Positions 44,866 to 54,262 of a DNA stretch of 64,000 nucleotides are shown piece after piece. The stretch spans positions 1,178,001 to 1,242,000 of the forward strand of contig NZ_PDIZ01000001.1 of the NCBI RefSeq assembly GCF_002563635.1. The letters are read 5' to 3'. The position numbers and the translations under genes are program-made. Numbering within the stretch: the first letter of the stretch is position 1; the number at the start of each line of letters is the position of its first letter. Origin of the DNA: Bacillus sp. es.036 (lineage in GTDB: Bacteria > Bacillota > Bacilli > Bacillales > Guptibacillaceae). Below the pieces are notes generated by a model, which did not search any database, had not been told where the DNA came from, and was given only the letters and a program-made list of their open reading frames with translations.

Positions 44866-45150
44866 ATGTTTGTTGTAACTGATTCTGCAGCTGAGTTTTA
44901 CAAAAACGAAATGGAACTTGGTCATGGTGATTGTCTAAGATTGTTTGTGCGTTATGCAGGAAGTGGGGACAGCGGTGGTTTTTCCCTTGGAGTCATGTCT
45001 GACCGGCCTTCATATGATGATTATAAGCAAGAAATTGGGGGCGTTACTTACTTTGTTCGACCGGATGATCAGTGGTTTGTTGATCGAATGAAATTAGATT
45101 ATGATGAAAGCAACGGTGGCGTTCTTTGTGACCTGCCGAGTATGGCATAG
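44866..45150 (+). CDS. yneR: YneR, HesB/IscA-like protein
   Basis: A 94-residue HesB-like fold protein (MFVVTDSAAEFYKNEM, CLRLFVRYAG, LDYDESNGGVLCDLP). Of the three IscA Cys only one or two seem kept, so a direct iron-sulfur scaffold role is unclear. In B. subtilis yneR lies further downstream of citB, so its place here is a local rearrangement. Confidence 0.85.
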   Translation: MFVVTDSAAEFYKNEMELGHGDCLRLFVRYAGSGDSGGFSLGVMSDRPSYDDYKQEIGGVTYFVRPDDQWFVDRMKLDYDESNGGVLCDLPSMA

Positions 45151-45155
45151 CAGTC

Positions 45156-45201
45156 AAGGACCTGTACTATAACATCTATGTTATAGTACAGGTCCTTTTT
45201 T
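45156..45201 (+). terminator. Terminator after yneR
   Basis: A 20-bp stem AAGGACCTGTACTATAACAT with its complement and a CT loop, then T6. Confidence 0.92.
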
Positions 45202-45310
45202 GAATTCGACAAAACTAGTGATGTGACGCTCCAAGTATAGACAATCCTTTTAGAGAAGGTGCAGTATACTGTTTTTTATATGATTTGTTCTCTGATAAGG
45301 GGGAAGTGGT

Positions 45311-45754
45311 ATGAGGCATTATGAAATGTATTTTGTTAAACAACACATCGCCGCTCAATATGCTGGCAAAGAACATCTTTTGTATCACCTTTTCCTTGAA
45401 AGAAAGCGAGCGATCCAGGTGGATGAGAAAGACCTTCTCGATAAGCAGGTTTCCTTTATTACTGAGCCCATTGCAGAAGAGGAGCTAAACACTTATCTTG
45501 TCAGCGAACTAGGGGCGTTCCGGACGTACGAATACAAAAACGAAGGGCACCGGTTAAGTATAAATCAATCAAAAAGCGATGCTTCTTTGTTTGTGAGAAA
45601 AGAGAAAGTGAATGTCTATGCGACTGGTGGTACTGAAGTTGAAACAGTCTTTTTTGAGGTGATTCGAAAATTAACTCCTTCTTTCTTCGCGATTGACTTC
45701 CAATCTGGTCGATATGGATGGCTTAACCCGATCAAACAGCAGAAACTAGTTTGA
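45311..45754 (+). CDS. sirA: SirA, sporulation inhibitor of DNA replication
   Basis: A 147-residue protein matching B. subtilis SirA (YneE). The C-terminal stretch ETVFFEVIRKLTPSFFAIDF...RYGWLNP is diagnostic. SirA binds domain I of DnaA and blocks new initiation in sporulating cells under Spo0A control. It lies at its usual place before yneF, but the transketolase gene tkt, normally just upstream, is absent. Confidence 0.92.
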   Translation: MRHYEMYFVKQHIAAQYAGKEHLLYHLFLERKRAIQVDEKDLLDKQVSFITEPIAEEELNTYLVSELGAFRTYEYKNEGHRLSINQSKSDASLFVRKEKVNVYATGGTEVETVFFEVIRKLTPSFFAIDFQSGRYGWLNPIKQQKLV

Positions 45755-45846
45755 ACAAACTCCTACTATTTTAGTAGACGTTATTGTATAATCATTACGG
45801 GTTGTAGTACACTATTGGAAGAGAAAGAATAAGGAGGAAATCTAGA

Positions 45847-46074
45847 ATGTGGTGGATGTACACGCTTGTGGGCGTGCTAGCGTTGATTGCTGGAGTAGCA
45901 CTTGGCTTTTTTATTGCCCGCAAATATATGATGGACTATTTAAAGAAGAATCCCCCTATTAATGAAAACATGCTTCGTGTAATGATGATGCAAATGGGGC
46001 AGAAACCTTCTCAGAAGAAGATTAATCAGATGATGAAGGCTATGAATAGTCAAATGACGAACAACGATAAATAG
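45847..46074 (+). CDS. yneF: YneF, UPF0154 membrane protein
   Basis: A 75-residue protein with an N-terminal span ([25 protein letters not shown]) and the [28 protein letters not shown] signature split by its helices. It is conserved across Firmicutes, of unknown function. AAGGAGG precedes the ATG. Confidence 0.93.
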   Translation: MWWMYTLVGVLALIAGVALGFFIARKYMMDYLKKNPPINENMLRVMMMQMGQKPSQKKINQMMKAMNSQMTNNDK

Positions 46075-46080
46075 CGTAAT

Positions 46081-46109
46081 GGCACTCTGTTAGCAGAGTG
46101 CTTTTTGTA
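46081..46109 (+). terminator. Terminator after yneF
   Basis: GCACTCTG/CAGAGTGC with a TTAG loop and TTTTT. Confidence 0.9.
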
Positions 46110-46187
46110 TGGAGTAATTTTGGTTGACGGGTCTAATTGGTGTGATGGTATGATAGATTAGACTATAAAAAATCAGGAAGTGTTTAC

Positions 46188-47066
46188 ATGACAATGAAAA
46201 AGTTAGTAGTAGCAACTGGACTTTCGTTTGCGCTTTTAGCCGGATGTCAGGCTGGAGATGAAGAGCAAACGTCTAACGAGCCGCAGAATCAAGCGGAGAA
46301 CGGTGGACAAACGAATAACAACTCCACAACTAATTATGGAAATGCCAGCGATAATCAAGAGAACGATAGCCAGAAAGAAAATCAAGAGAGCAATAAAGAG
46401 CAGGATCAACAAAGTGACGATAAAGAGAGAGCAGCAGCCTATCCGACGATGGCTGAAACAGTCGAGAAAAATGGTGAGAATCAAACGGTCACAAATCCAG
46501 ACAGCATTTATGTTGTTGCTAATAAAGAACGTAATCTACCTTCTGACTTTGTTCCGAAAAATCTTGTGGAACCAGACGTCTCTACATATGCCCCTGAAGG
46601 TGATCCGAAGCGTTTGATGGTAGAAGAAGCTGCCAGAGCGCTTGAACAAATGTTTAAAGGTGCAAAAGAAGATGGCTATGAGTTAAAAGCTGTTTCAGGT
46701 TATCGCTCCTATGAGCGCCAGGAAGCTATTTTTGCTTATAATGCTGAGCAGCGTGGAGAAGAAGTAGCGAACCAGGTAAGTGCACAGGCGGGACAGAGTG
46801 AACATCAGACGGGATTAACGATGGATATTAGCACACCTTCCCTTGGAAGCTCTCTTACTGAAGAGTTTGGTAACACACCAGAAGGGAAGTGGGTAGCGGA
46901 GCATGCGCATGAATATGGCTTCATTGTTCGTTACTTAAAAGGGAAAGAGGATATTACCGGATATCAATATGAGCCATGGCACGTTCGCTATGTCGGGAAA
47001 GAAGCGGCAGCTGATGTTCATGAGGCTGGCGTTACGCTTGAAGAATTTTTCTCTGAAGAAAAATAG
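46188..47066 (+). CDS. D-Ala-D-Ala carboxypeptidase, VanY/M15B lipoprotein
   Basis: A 292-residue lipoprotein. LLAGC (Cys20) is the lipobox, then a long Asn/Gln/Glu linker (about 22-90), then an M15B peptidase: SGYRSYERQ, SEHQTGLTMDIS (zinc His and Asp) and EPWHVRYVG (zinc His). It trims pentapeptide stems of wall precursors outside the membrane. The gene is not part of the B. subtilis order, so it is a local insertion. Confidence 0.92.
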   Translation: MTMKKLVVATGLSFALLAGCQAGDEEQTSNEPQNQAENGGQTNNNSTTNYGNASDNQENDSQKENQESNKEQDQQSDDKERAAAYPTMAETVEKNGENQTVTNPDSIYVVANKERNLPSDFVPKNLVEPDVSTYAPEGDPKRLMVEEAARALEQMFKGAKEDGYELKAVSGYRSYERQEAIFAYNAEQRGEEVANQVSAQAGQSEHQTGLTMDISTPSLGSSLTEEFGNTPEGKWVAEHAHEYGFIVRYLKGKEDITGYQYEPWHVRYVGKEAAADVHEAGVTLEEFFSEEK

Positions 47067-47171
47067 TTATGGAATGTTCATAGTTTGAATAAGATAAATC
47101 GTTTAAAATAAAGGTTGAAAAGGTAACCACATGCACATGATAAGATCATGCATTAGACAGGGAGTAATTCA

Positions 47172-47882
47172 ATGGCAGATTTGAACTTGTTTTTAGCGTT
47201 CGGTGCCGGCTTTTTATCATTTATCTCACCGTGTGTACTACCGCTTTACCCGGCGTTCATTTCTTACATCACAGGGGTTTCTGTGGATGACCTGAAAGAA
47301 GAACGTGGTATGATGCAAAAGAGAGCCATATTTCATACGATTTTCTTCCTAATTGGGTTTTCGATTATTTTCCTAGTGTTAGGAATGTCAACGTCCCTTG
47401 TTGGGAATTTGTTCATTCAGTACAAAGAGCTTCTACGTCAAGTGGGTGCCATTTTAATTGTGGTGTTTGGACTTGTTGTTGTTGGTTTTTGGACTCCGAA
47501 CTTTTTAATGAAAGACCGTCGCTTAAAAATCCGCAACCGTCCATCTGGTTTTATTGGTTCTATTTTAATCGGAATGGGGTTTGCGGCAGGCTGGACGCCT
47601 TGTACAGGCCCGATTTTGGCAGCTGTTATTGCTCTCGGTGTTTCTAATCCTGGAGCTGGACTCATGTACATGGTAGCGTATACGCTTGGTTTTTCCGTGC
47701 CATTTTTCATTTTGTCCTTTTTTATCGGCAAAATGCAATGGATTAAGAGAAATAGCCGATTGATTATGAAGACTGGCGGGTATTTAATGATTGTCATGGG
47801 CGTTTTGCTTTACTTTAACTTCATGACAATGTTTACATCATTCCTTGTAAATAACCTGTTTGGTGGCTTTCAAGGATTCTAA
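47172..47882 (+). CDS. ccdA: CcdA, cytochrome c biogenesis thiol transporter
   Basis: A 236-residue protein with six spans. The redox Cys residues are in [14 protein letters not shown] (Cys21) and [13 protein letters not shown]. It moves electrons across the membrane to reduce thiols of apocytochrome c and spore thioredoxins. GGGAG precedes the ATG. Confidence 0.95.
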   Translation: MADLNLFLAFGAGFLSFISPCVLPLYPAFISYITGVSVDDLKEERGMMQKRAIFHTIFFLIGFSIIFLVLGMSTSLVGNLFIQYKELLRQVGAILIVVFGLVVVGFWTPNFLMKDRRLKIRNRPSGFIGSILIGMGFAAGWTPCTGPILAAVIALGVSNPGAGLMYMVAYTLGFSVPFFILSFFIGKMQWIKRNSRLIMKTGGYLMIVMGVLLYFNFMTMFTSFLVNNLFGGFQGF

Positions 47883-47902
47883 TTAAGAAAGGATGCGTTG
47901 GT

Positions 47903-48358
47903 TTGAAAGGAACAAATGACCTTATACTTAAAACGACGACAACCATTATCGTCTTTATTATTCTAGGATTTTCGATTTACTTATTTTTCGCAGGTCATAA
48001 TGCACCGGGCGGGGGCTTTATTGGAGGTCTTATGACTGCCGGAGCATTGGTTCTTCTGTATATCTCATATGGTTTTAAAACCATGAAGAGAGTGATACGG
48101 ATTGACTTTAAGAACTTTATTCCGATCGGTTTATTGATCGCCGTTCTTACGGGAGTAGGTTCGTTCATTTTTGGTCAACCCTTCCTAAGTCAAACGGATG
48201 CTTATTTTGAGTTACCGATTCTTGGACATTCTCACCTTGCGACCGCAATGCTATTTGATCTTGGCGTTTATTTCACTGTTGTTGGGGTAACAATGACGAT
48301 TATTTTAAGTATTGCAGCCGATGAAGGAGAAGAGGAGCTTTCCAAATTAAATGGGTAG
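47903..48358 (+). CDS. Orphan MnhB/MrpB-like antiporter subunit
   Basis: A 151-residue protein with four spans and the MrpB signature (GHNAPGGGFIGGLMTAGALVLLYISYG, about 29-56). MrpB is a subunit of the seven-part Na+/H+ antiporter MrpA-G, yet no other mrp gene is nearby. Start is TTG 47903, 20 bases after ccdA, with AAAGGATG; they are co-transcribed up to the terminator. In B. subtilis this slot holds yneI. Confidence 0.87.
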   Translation: MKGTNDLILKTTTTIIVFIILGFSIYLFFAGHNAPGGGFIGGLMTAGALVLLYISYGFKTMKRVIRIDFKNFIPIGLLIAVLTGVGSFIFGQPFLSQTDAYFELPILGHSHLATAMLFDLGVYFTVVGVTMTIILSIAADEGEEELSKLNG

Positions 48359-48363
48359 GGAAG

Positions 48364-48393
48364 AAAGAACGGTGGAATGCCGTTCTTTTTTTC
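48364..48393 (+). terminator. Terminator after mrpB-like gene
   Basis: AAAGAACGG/CCGTTCTTT stem with a seven-base loop and T7. Confidence 0.9.
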
Positions 48394-48468
48394 GTGAGCT
48401 TGTATTTTTAGTCTCTTCCACATACAATGGAAATGATGGGTAGTACGGTATAGGTGAGGGATGAGTAT

Positions 48469-48957
48469 ATGCTGATTTTAAGTACAGTTGTAGGAGCGAT
48501 GATGGCTCTTGCGATGGTAGTAATCAGGTTGAAAGCTTCAAAAAAACCTGCAACGATAAGGAAAATTATACTTCCGCCGTTTTTTATGGCGACCGGTTTT
48601 TTTATGTTTGTCGTTCCAGATGCGAGGGTTCCGTGGTACGAAGCAATTGAAGCGCTATCAGTAGGCGCAGCGTTTTCGCTGTTGTTAATTCGTACGTCGA
48701 AGTTTGAAATTAAAGATAATCAGATCTATTTAACTCGTTCAAAGGCATTTGCGTTTATTCTGATTGGATTACTATTAGTTCGGATTATTTTCAAACTAAT
48801 CATTGGAGAGTCTATACCAGTTCTTCAGACGAGCTCGCTTTTCTTTGTGTTGGCATTTGGAATGATTGTACCGTGGCGAATCTCAATGTATTATCAGTTT
48901 AAGAAAACAGAGCGAAGTAGAACGCATGGAACAACACTTCATCAAACATTACTATAA
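48469..48957 (+). CDS. ccdC: CcdC, cytochrome c biogenesis-associated membrane protein
   Basis: A 162-residue protein with about five spans and the CcdC pattern (AMVVIRLKASKKPATIRKIILPPFFM, VPWRISMYYQFK). ATG 48469 is preferred to GTG 48454 because GAGGGATGAG lies between them. In B. subtilis ccdC is next to ccdA but is dispensable for cytochrome c maturation. Confidence 0.9.
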   Translation: MLILSTVVGAMMALAMVVIRLKASKKPATIRKIILPPFFMATGFFMFVVPDARVPWYEAIEALSVGAAFSLLLIRTSKFEIKDNQIYLTRSKAFAFILIGLLLVRIIFKLIIGESIPVLQTSSLFFVLAFGMIVPWRISMYYQFKKTERSRTHGTTLHQTLL

Positions 48958-48994
48958 AAAAACTCGTTTAGCTTAAGCTAAACGAGTTTTTTTA
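48956..48994. terminator. Bidirectional terminator between ccdC and yneK
   Basis: A near-perfect palindrome AAACTCGTTTAGC/GCTAAACGAGTTT centred on TTAA with A- and T-runs at both ends. Confidence 0.93.
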
Positions 48995-49417
48995 TTGAAG
49001 CAAATGATGATAAGGGGTCATATCGATTCGCTTTTCATCCAGTTTTTTTACGAGCCACTTATGATCTCGTTTCGGAGTCGCGATAATGTACCCCCGAATG
49101 ATTAGATCTTGAGACATGTTTTTTGCTTTTTCTCTTAGCGCAAGCTCACCTATTGTTCCTGCAATTTTATACTTCGCAATATCTCGAAACAATTCAGGTA
49201 CGGGCGAGACCAATTCATCTAAAAGTTTCTTTTGATCGCTGCTCCACATATGCTTCGTTTGTTCAATATAGTGTTCTTGCCAGTCGAGAATAGACTTGCC
49301 ATCTTCTTTAGGAAGGCGTTTTAAAAACTTCCGGAACATAAAGAATCCACCGATTGCGATCAATGAAATTAAGATTACTGTCCATCCGACGATAAACCAC
49401 TGGAACCATCCTGCCAA
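48992..49417 (-). CDS. yneK: YneK, DUF2621 membrane-anchored protein
   Basis: A 141-residue protein with one N-terminal span (FIVGWTVILISLIAIGGFFMF) and a helical soluble part (DWQEHYIEQTKHMWSSDQKKLLDELVSPVPELFRD split by turns) typical of YneK. TTG 49417 follows GAGGTG; GTG 49426 is the alternative. Conserved in spore formers, function unknown. Confidence 0.87.
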   Translation of the reverse strand: MAGWFQWFIVGWTVILISLIAIGGFFMFRKFLKRLPKEDGKSILDWQEHYIEQTKHMWSSDQKKLLDELVSPVPELFRDIAKYKIAGTIGELALREKAKNMSQDLIIRGYIIATPKRDHKWLVKKLDEKRIDMTPYHHLLQ

Positions 49418-49426
49418 CGCACTCAC

Positions 49427-50108
49427 CTCATGGCATCATAATGTAATTGGTTGAATACGGTCACATTATACGCCGAAAGCGCTTTTTAATCAAGAGGTAG
49501 CGGGTTAGTTTGACGGGCCAAGAAATTAGAGTTTCATCATCCTGAAACTAGATGGGAAATTCACTAGCAATCTGGATGAGGGTGGATTGGTAAATTCAAG
49601 TAGATCAACGCTCTTGAATGTGTAATTAAGATATTCTTGCATTTCAATTTTGACTTTCAAGCATACATCAAAATATTGTCTTTGCTAAGAAGAGGGGAGG
49701 GGAGTGACAGCAACACAGGTAGCATCAACAATATTAGCAGGTTCTATTGGAAGAGTAGCGGGATCAATCGATAGCCTTATTGTGTTATAAAAAATGTTGT
49801 GCAGTCGATGTAGTTTTGATGGTGGAGGAAATGCTTGAAAAGATTCCTGTCATGTAAAAATACATCCGGTTTATCAAGACAAGTTTACAATTTTTACGAT
49901 ATGTAAACTGATTAAAAATGAAAATGTAAGAGAGAGAATAGTGAGGAAAAGTTGTGAACGTTATAAGCTGAATAGATCGAAAGAAATCTCGTCATAAATA
50001 ATGTGTCCCAGCCAGAAATGACTGACAGAATAAATGTTGGGGGAGCAGGTTATTTTTGCAGACCGATTTGTGAAGCGACGATCATCTTGCAAATGATTGA
50101 AGTTTAAT
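49427..50108. other. Gene-poor stretch between yneK and tRNA-Sec
   Basis: About 680 bases. In B. subtilis cotM is here, but no CotM-like frame is present. The only candidate is a 28-codon GTG frame at about 49,703 (TATQVASTILAGSIGRV) after a strong GAGGGGAGGGGA site; it may be a relic. Nothing else is supported. The stretch marks the left border of the selenocysteine insertion. Confidence 0.5.
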
Positions 50109-50205
50109 TGGCGGGACTGTGTGGGAATCGAACCCACCGAAGACGGCACGCGCCTCCCAGGCGGTTTTGAAGACCGTGGCACTCACCAGACGTACAACCA
50201 GCCCC
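50109..50205 (-). tRNA. selC: tRNA-Sec (anticodon UCA)
   Basis: A 97-base selenocysteine tRNA. The anticodon loop is CTTCAAA (UCA), the acceptor GGGGCTGG pairs with ACAGTCCC (7 of 8, one G-U, with an A-G mismatch at pair 8), the T arm is GTGGG-TTCGATT-CCCAC, the variable arm is long (GGGAGGCGCGTGCC region), and discriminator G plus CCA is encoded. The long acceptor-T stack is the mark of tRNA-Sec read by SelB. It points away from selB, 495 bases from it. Confidence 0.95.
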
Positions 50206-50226
50206 GAAATATAATGTACTTCTAAT

Positions 50227-50255
50227 ATAGTAACTGAATGAATAGAAATATTCAA
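50227..50255 (-). promoter_or_regulatory. Putative promoter of tRNA-Sec
   Basis: TTGAAT, 17 bases, TACTAT on the minus strand, ending about 22 bases before the tRNA 5' end. Confidence 0.5.
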
Positions 50256-50700
50256 CGCAAGTGCTCAAATTGATTATTTCAGAAAAATAAATAGTAAACT
50301 TTGTAGTAAAGTTTTACTTTAAGGAAATTGTGCAGTTCCTTTTAGTAGAAGGTTGTCGAATAAAGTCCTATTGCAATATAAGTAGTTCGTTCTTTTGTGA
50401 AAATCGACAAAAATCGTTTTGTTTTATGAAATTCGAGTTTTCGACAAATTAACCAATAGAACAGTTTTCTATAACGAACTGATACAGTTTATAGAGTGAT
50501 ACAGGTCATAAATGAAGCTATAACAGTTTTGGCTGTGGATAGCTGTGAATAACTTTATCTTCATGCAGGATTGAATAAATATACAGGGGTGCATAAAAGG
50601 AAATTTCACTATTTTCTTAAACACAATGGTTTAAATTTGCATCCTGTACCTACATTTATTACTGTTAATAGGAGATGACAGGTGATAGGCAGGTGTAAGC
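50256..50700. other. Intergenic region upstream of selB
   Basis: About 440 AT-rich bases with no gene. It has scattered TTCGAC/GTCGAA copies and a TTGCAT-17-TACTGT pair near 50,637-50,665 that might be the selB promoter. The start of selB has AGGTG upstream. No riboswitch recognised. Confidence 0.45.
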
Positions 50701-52581
50701 ATGAACTATTATACGATTGGACTAGCGGGGCACATTGACCATGGAAAAACGACATTAACAGGCGCATTAACAGGCGTTGACACAGATCGGTTGAAAGAAG
50801 AGAAGGAACGCAACATTTCCATTGAACCAGGATTCGCACCGTTTCAACTATCTGATGATATGAAAGTGTCCATCATTGATGTTCCGGGTCATGAACGATT
50901 TATCCGCCAAATGATTGCTGGGGTTGCTGGGATTGATCTAGTTGTTCCAGTTGTCGCTGCTGATGAAGGAGTGATGCCACAAACGCGAGAACATCTTGAA
51001 ATTTTATCGCTTCTAGGTATACAGCGGTCGATTATTGCAATCACAAAAGCGGATATGGTGGAGGAAGACATGCTTTCTCTCGTGCAGGAAGATATTCTTG
51101 AATACATAAAAGGAACCGGGTTTGAGGGATCAAAGATTCATATCGTTGATGGCAAAAGTGGAAGAGGCGTTGCTGAGCTTAAGGATAGCCTTCACTCTTT
51201 TCTTATCAACACACCTTCAAGAAATAAAGCTGGAGCACTGAGGTTACCAATTGATCAAGTGTTTACTTTACAAGGCCACGGCACGATTGCACGAGGAACG
51301 ATTTTTGATGGAGAGCTAAAAGAAGGAGAACTTGTTACACTACTTCCTGATCGCTTAGAAGCGCGAGTAAGACAAATACAAACGCACAGTACAAAAGTGG
51401 AGCAAGCTTTTGCGGGCGAACGAGTTGCGGTAAACCTGACAGGACCAGATCGACAACAGATGGTTCGGGGACAAGTCATTGTTAATTCCAATTACTATCC
51501 TGTTACGTCGACCATTGATCTTTCATTTACGAAAGCTCTTACGATGTCTCATGACTTGAAACAGCGAGCTGAAGTAACGGTACACATTGGAACGGCGGAG
51601 GTAAGAGGAACGATCGTCTTCTTCGATCGCAATACGCTTGAGGCCGGGAATCGAGAAGAACTCTTCTGCCAGATTCGACTCCATGAACCTATTACCGCTA
51701 AAAAAGGGGATCGCGTTATCGTGAGACGTCCTTCACCGGTTGAAACAATTGGTGGCGGCAGTATTCTTAATGTGGCAGGAGAGAAATATAAATTTGGCGC
51801 TGAAACAATCGCGAAATTTGAACAAATGATGAAAGGGACACCAGCTGAACAGCTTGAGCAAATTCTTGAAGCGGAGCAACTGTTATCAAAAGAACAAGTT
51901 ATGCAACAAATTGGATTAAATGAGGAAGCGTTCCGCCAGCTTGAGGATGACGATCACCTTGTCTTTATCGACGGTGGTGTGACTTCACAAAATGTTTTTA
52001 CACGAGTTGTAGAAGCGATTCATAAAAATTTGCAAGCGGCACATGAACGATATCCTATGCGAAAAGGTCCACAGAAAGCGGAAGTGGTGCAGGAGTTAAA
52101 GAAAACTTATCCTAAAAAAGTAATAGATACCGTCTTGAACAATCAGCTTCAGGAAGAATTGCAACAAAAAGGGCCATATCTTTCCATGCGAGCTTTTCAG
52201 CCATCGCTGCCGGCCGCATGGAAAACGCGTATGACAAAGGTACTAAAGCATTTAGAGGAGCAAGGAGTTAACGTCTCGCCAGTAGATCGTTTAATCGATG
52301 AGGAGCAAATTCCAGATCCATATAAGACGGAGTTTAAGAACTATATGTTGGAAGAAGAGATTGCGGTTAAATTAACGGACGAGCTTTATGTGCATGATGA
52401 AAATTGGAAGCAAACCATTGCATCTTTAAAAGCGGAAACAGATCAAGCCTTTACGTTACAGGAGGCGAAAGATGTTCTTAATGTAAGTCGAAAGTATCTA
52501 GTGCCGATCCTAGAGAAGCTTGATAACGAAGGATATACCGTAAGAAAAGATCAGGAGAGATATTGGAGAGTAGAGAAATAG
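50701..52581 (+). CDS. selB: SelB, selenocysteine-specific elongation factor
   Basis: A 626-residue GTPase that carries Sec-tRNA to UGA codons marked by a SECIS hairpin. G1 is GHIDHGKT (10-17), G3 DVPGHE (60-65), G4 ITKAD (114-118); domains 2 and 3 follow to about 340. The C-terminal ~280 residues form winged helices that bind the SECIS RNA (VLKHLEEQGVNVSPVDRL, LNVSRKYLVPILEKLDNEG). Length fits bacterial SelB. It is first in an operon with the ABC transporter genes; phnD-like starts 25 bases downstream. Confidence 0.97.
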   Translation: MNYYTIGLAGHIDHGKTTLTGALTGVDTDRLKEEKERNISIEPGFAPFQLSDDMKVSIIDVPGHERFIRQMIAGVAGIDLVVPVVAADEGVMPQTREHLEILSLLGIQRSIIAITKADMVEEDMLSLVQEDILEYIKGTGFEGSKIHIVDGKSGRGVAELKDSLHSFLINTPSRNKAGALRLPIDQVFTLQGHGTIARGTIFDGELKEGELVTLLPDRLEARVRQIQTHSTKVEQAFAGERVAVNLTGPDRQQMVRGQVIVNSNYYPVTSTIDLSFTKALTMSHDLKQRAEVTVHIGTAEVRGTIVFFDRNTLEAGNREELFCQIRLHEPITAKKGDRVIVRRPSPVETIGGGSILNVAGEKYKFGAETIAKFEQMMKGTPAEQLEQILEAEQLLSKEQVMQQIGLNEEAFRQLEDDDHLVFIDGGVTSQNVFTRVVEAIHKNLQAAHERYPMRKGPQKAEVVQELKKTYPKKVIDTVLNNQLQEELQQKGPYLSMRAFQPSLPAAWKTRMTKVLKHLEEQGVNVSPVDRLIDEEQIPDPYKTEFKNYMLEEEIAVKLTDELYVHDENWKQTIASLKAETDQAFTLQEAKDVLNVSRKYLVPILEKLDNEGYTVRKDQERYWRVEK

Positions 52582-52605
52582 ATTGAAACTGAGGAGTGGA
52601 GAAAC

Positions 52606-53508
52606 ATGAAAAAAGCAATTCTTTTTATAATGGTGCTTATGCTCGGTATTCTTGCGGCATGTAGCTCGAATGAGAACGAAAATGCTTCAAACGATAATAG
52701 TGAAAAAGAAGAAGGGGCCTTTACAATTGGTGTAATCCCAGTTCAAACGGAAGGTGAAATTGAAGAAGCGATGACGAAGCTTCAAGGTGAGCTTTCAGAA
52801 AAACTTGATCGTGATGTTGAAATTACAACGTTTCCTGACTATAACGGTGTTGTGGAAGCGATGAATTATGATCAAATTGATATGGCTTATTTTGGTCCGC
52901 TTACGTATGTGATTGCGCACGAGAAAAGTGGTGCCAAAGCTATTGTGACTCAGTTGATCGACGGTGAGCCTTTCTACCATTCTTACATCATTACGAATAC
53001 AGAAAATGAGTGGGAGACGCTTGAAGATTACCTTGAAAATAGTGAGGAAAGAAGCTTTGCATTTGGCGATCCTAACTCAACATCAGGTTCATTAATTCCT
53101 TCAATAGAGCTCCAAGATCGCGATGTCTTTGAAGATCAGGATACAAATGATTTTGCTTCTGTTGCCTATACTGGCTCTCACGATGCAACAGCTTTATCTG
53201 TTCAAAATAAACAGGTTGACGCAGGCGCAATTGATAGTGCGATTTATAATCAGTTGCTCGAATCAGGGAAAATTGATGGAGACAAGCTTAAAGTGATCTG
53301 GGAATCTGAAAAGCTTTTCCAATATCCATGGGCTGTTTCTAAAGGAACGGATGAAGAGACGATTGATCAGCTACAGAATGCATTTCTAGCTATTGAAGAT
53401 GAAACGATTTTAAATGCATTTGGGGCATCAGGATTTACGAAAGCAAGTAATGAAGATTATGAGAGCATAAGAAGCGCTGCTGATAAGCAAGGGTTGTTAA
53501 CGAAGTAG
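52606..53508 (+). CDS. PhnD-like substrate-binding lipoprotein, candidate selenium-compound binder
   Basis: A 300-residue solute-binding protein. LAAC (Cys19) is the lipobox after a good signal peptide. The PhnD/PtxB family pattern is clear: FTIGVIPVQ, AMNYDQIDMAYFGPLTYVIA, FAFGDPNSTSGSLIPS, VAYTGSHDATALSVQNKQVDAGAIDS. Known relatives bind phosphonates, phosphite or similar small anions. Here the gene follows selB in one operon and is flanked by all Sec genes, so I infer a selenium anion or selenium compound as substrate. GAGGAG precedes the ATG. The substrate is not proved by sequence. Confidence 0.9.
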   Translation: MKKAILFIMVLMLGILAACSSNENENASNDNSEKEEGAFTIGVIPVQTEGEIEEAMTKLQGELSEKLDRDVEITTFPDYNGVVEAMNYDQIDMAYFGPLTYVIAHEKSGAKAIVTQLIDGEPFYHSYIITNTENEWETLEDYLENSEERSFAFGDPNSTSGSLIPSIELQDRDVFEDQDTNDFASVAYTGSHDATALSVQNKQVDAGAIDSAIYNQLLESGKIDGDKLKVIWESEKLFQYPWAVSKGTDEETIDQLQNAFLAIEDETILNAFGASGFTKASNEDYESIRSAADKQGLLTK

Positions 53509-53509
53509 A

Positions 53510-54262
53510 ATGGCCTGGTTTAAATGGAGGCACCTTATTCTATTTTTGATGGTAATTGGATTAATGGTGTGGAGCATAGGTGTTACGGAGTTTGATGTAA
53601 GGAAGTTTAGTCAATTTAACAATATGATCGATTTCCTGTCGAATTGGTTTCCGGTGAATATAGCGGTGCTTCCAACCATGTTAAAAGCAAGTCTTGTTAC
53701 ACTAGGAATGGCGTTTCTTGGAAGCTTTGTGGGTTTACTCGTTGCATTACCCATTAGCTTACTTGCTGCTAAAAATACGGCGGGCCCATTCTATGGGTCT
53801 GCGCGTGTTGGTTTAAGTTTCGTTCGGTCGATTCCAGAAATCGTATTAGGGTTAATGTTTCTTACGATTGTTGGACCTGGACCATTTGCGGCAACGATTG
53901 CGATCATCGTTCATAATGCGAGTGTTCTCTCTAAATTAATTGCAGAATTAATTGAAGCGGCTGATAAAGGCCCTCAGGAGGCTATGAAGGCAGTTGGGGC
54001 AAGACCGCTAACAGGCGCGTTATTTTCAGTCTTTCCTCAAATTTGGCCGAACGTCCTGTCGCATTATTTTTATCGATTTGAAGTGGCGATTCGAACTTCG
54101 TTAATGCTCGGTTTAGTTGGCGGGGGAGGAATTGGACAGCAGTTGTTTGTTCATTTTAAAACATTCCAATACTCGACCGTTGCGGTTGATGTGATGCTGA
54201 TTATGATCATTGTCATTGTCGTTGATTTTCTCGGAAGTAGGGTGAGGCAATATGTCATGTAA
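53510..54262 (+). CDS. PhnE-like ABC transporter permease
   Basis: A 250-residue permease with about six spans. The cytoplasmic EAA loop is EAMKAVGARPLTGALFSVFPQIWPNVLSHYFYRFE, split across helices, and FVRSIPEIVLGLMFLTIVGPGPFA is typical of PhnE. Its ATG lies one base after the stop of the binding protein and no strong ribosome site is present, so translation is coupled. One permease forms a homodimer in this family. Confidence 0.92.
   Translation: MAWFKWRHLILFLMVIGLMVWSIGVTEFDVRKFSQFNNMIDFLSNWFPVNIAVLPTMLKASLVTLGMAFLGSFVGLLVALPISLLAAKNTAGPFYGSARVGLSFVRSIPEIVLGLMFLTIVGPGPFAATIAIIVHNASVLSKLIAELIEAADKGPQEAMKAVGARPLTGALFSVFPQIWPNVLSHYFYRFEVAIRTSLMLGLVGGGGIGQQLFVHFKTFQYSTVAVDVMLIMIIVIVVDFLGSRVRQYVM

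Noticed and set aside
46236-46617. Alternative-frame proteins over the VanY lipoprotein linker
   Set aside because: They arise from the Asn/Gln/Lys repeat composition of the linker; the lipobox and M15B motifs support the main frame.
49961-50182. Minus-strand open frame of 73 codons with Pro/Ser/Arg-rich start
   Set aside because: It overlaps the tRNA-Sec gene and has no family features, so it is a chance frame.
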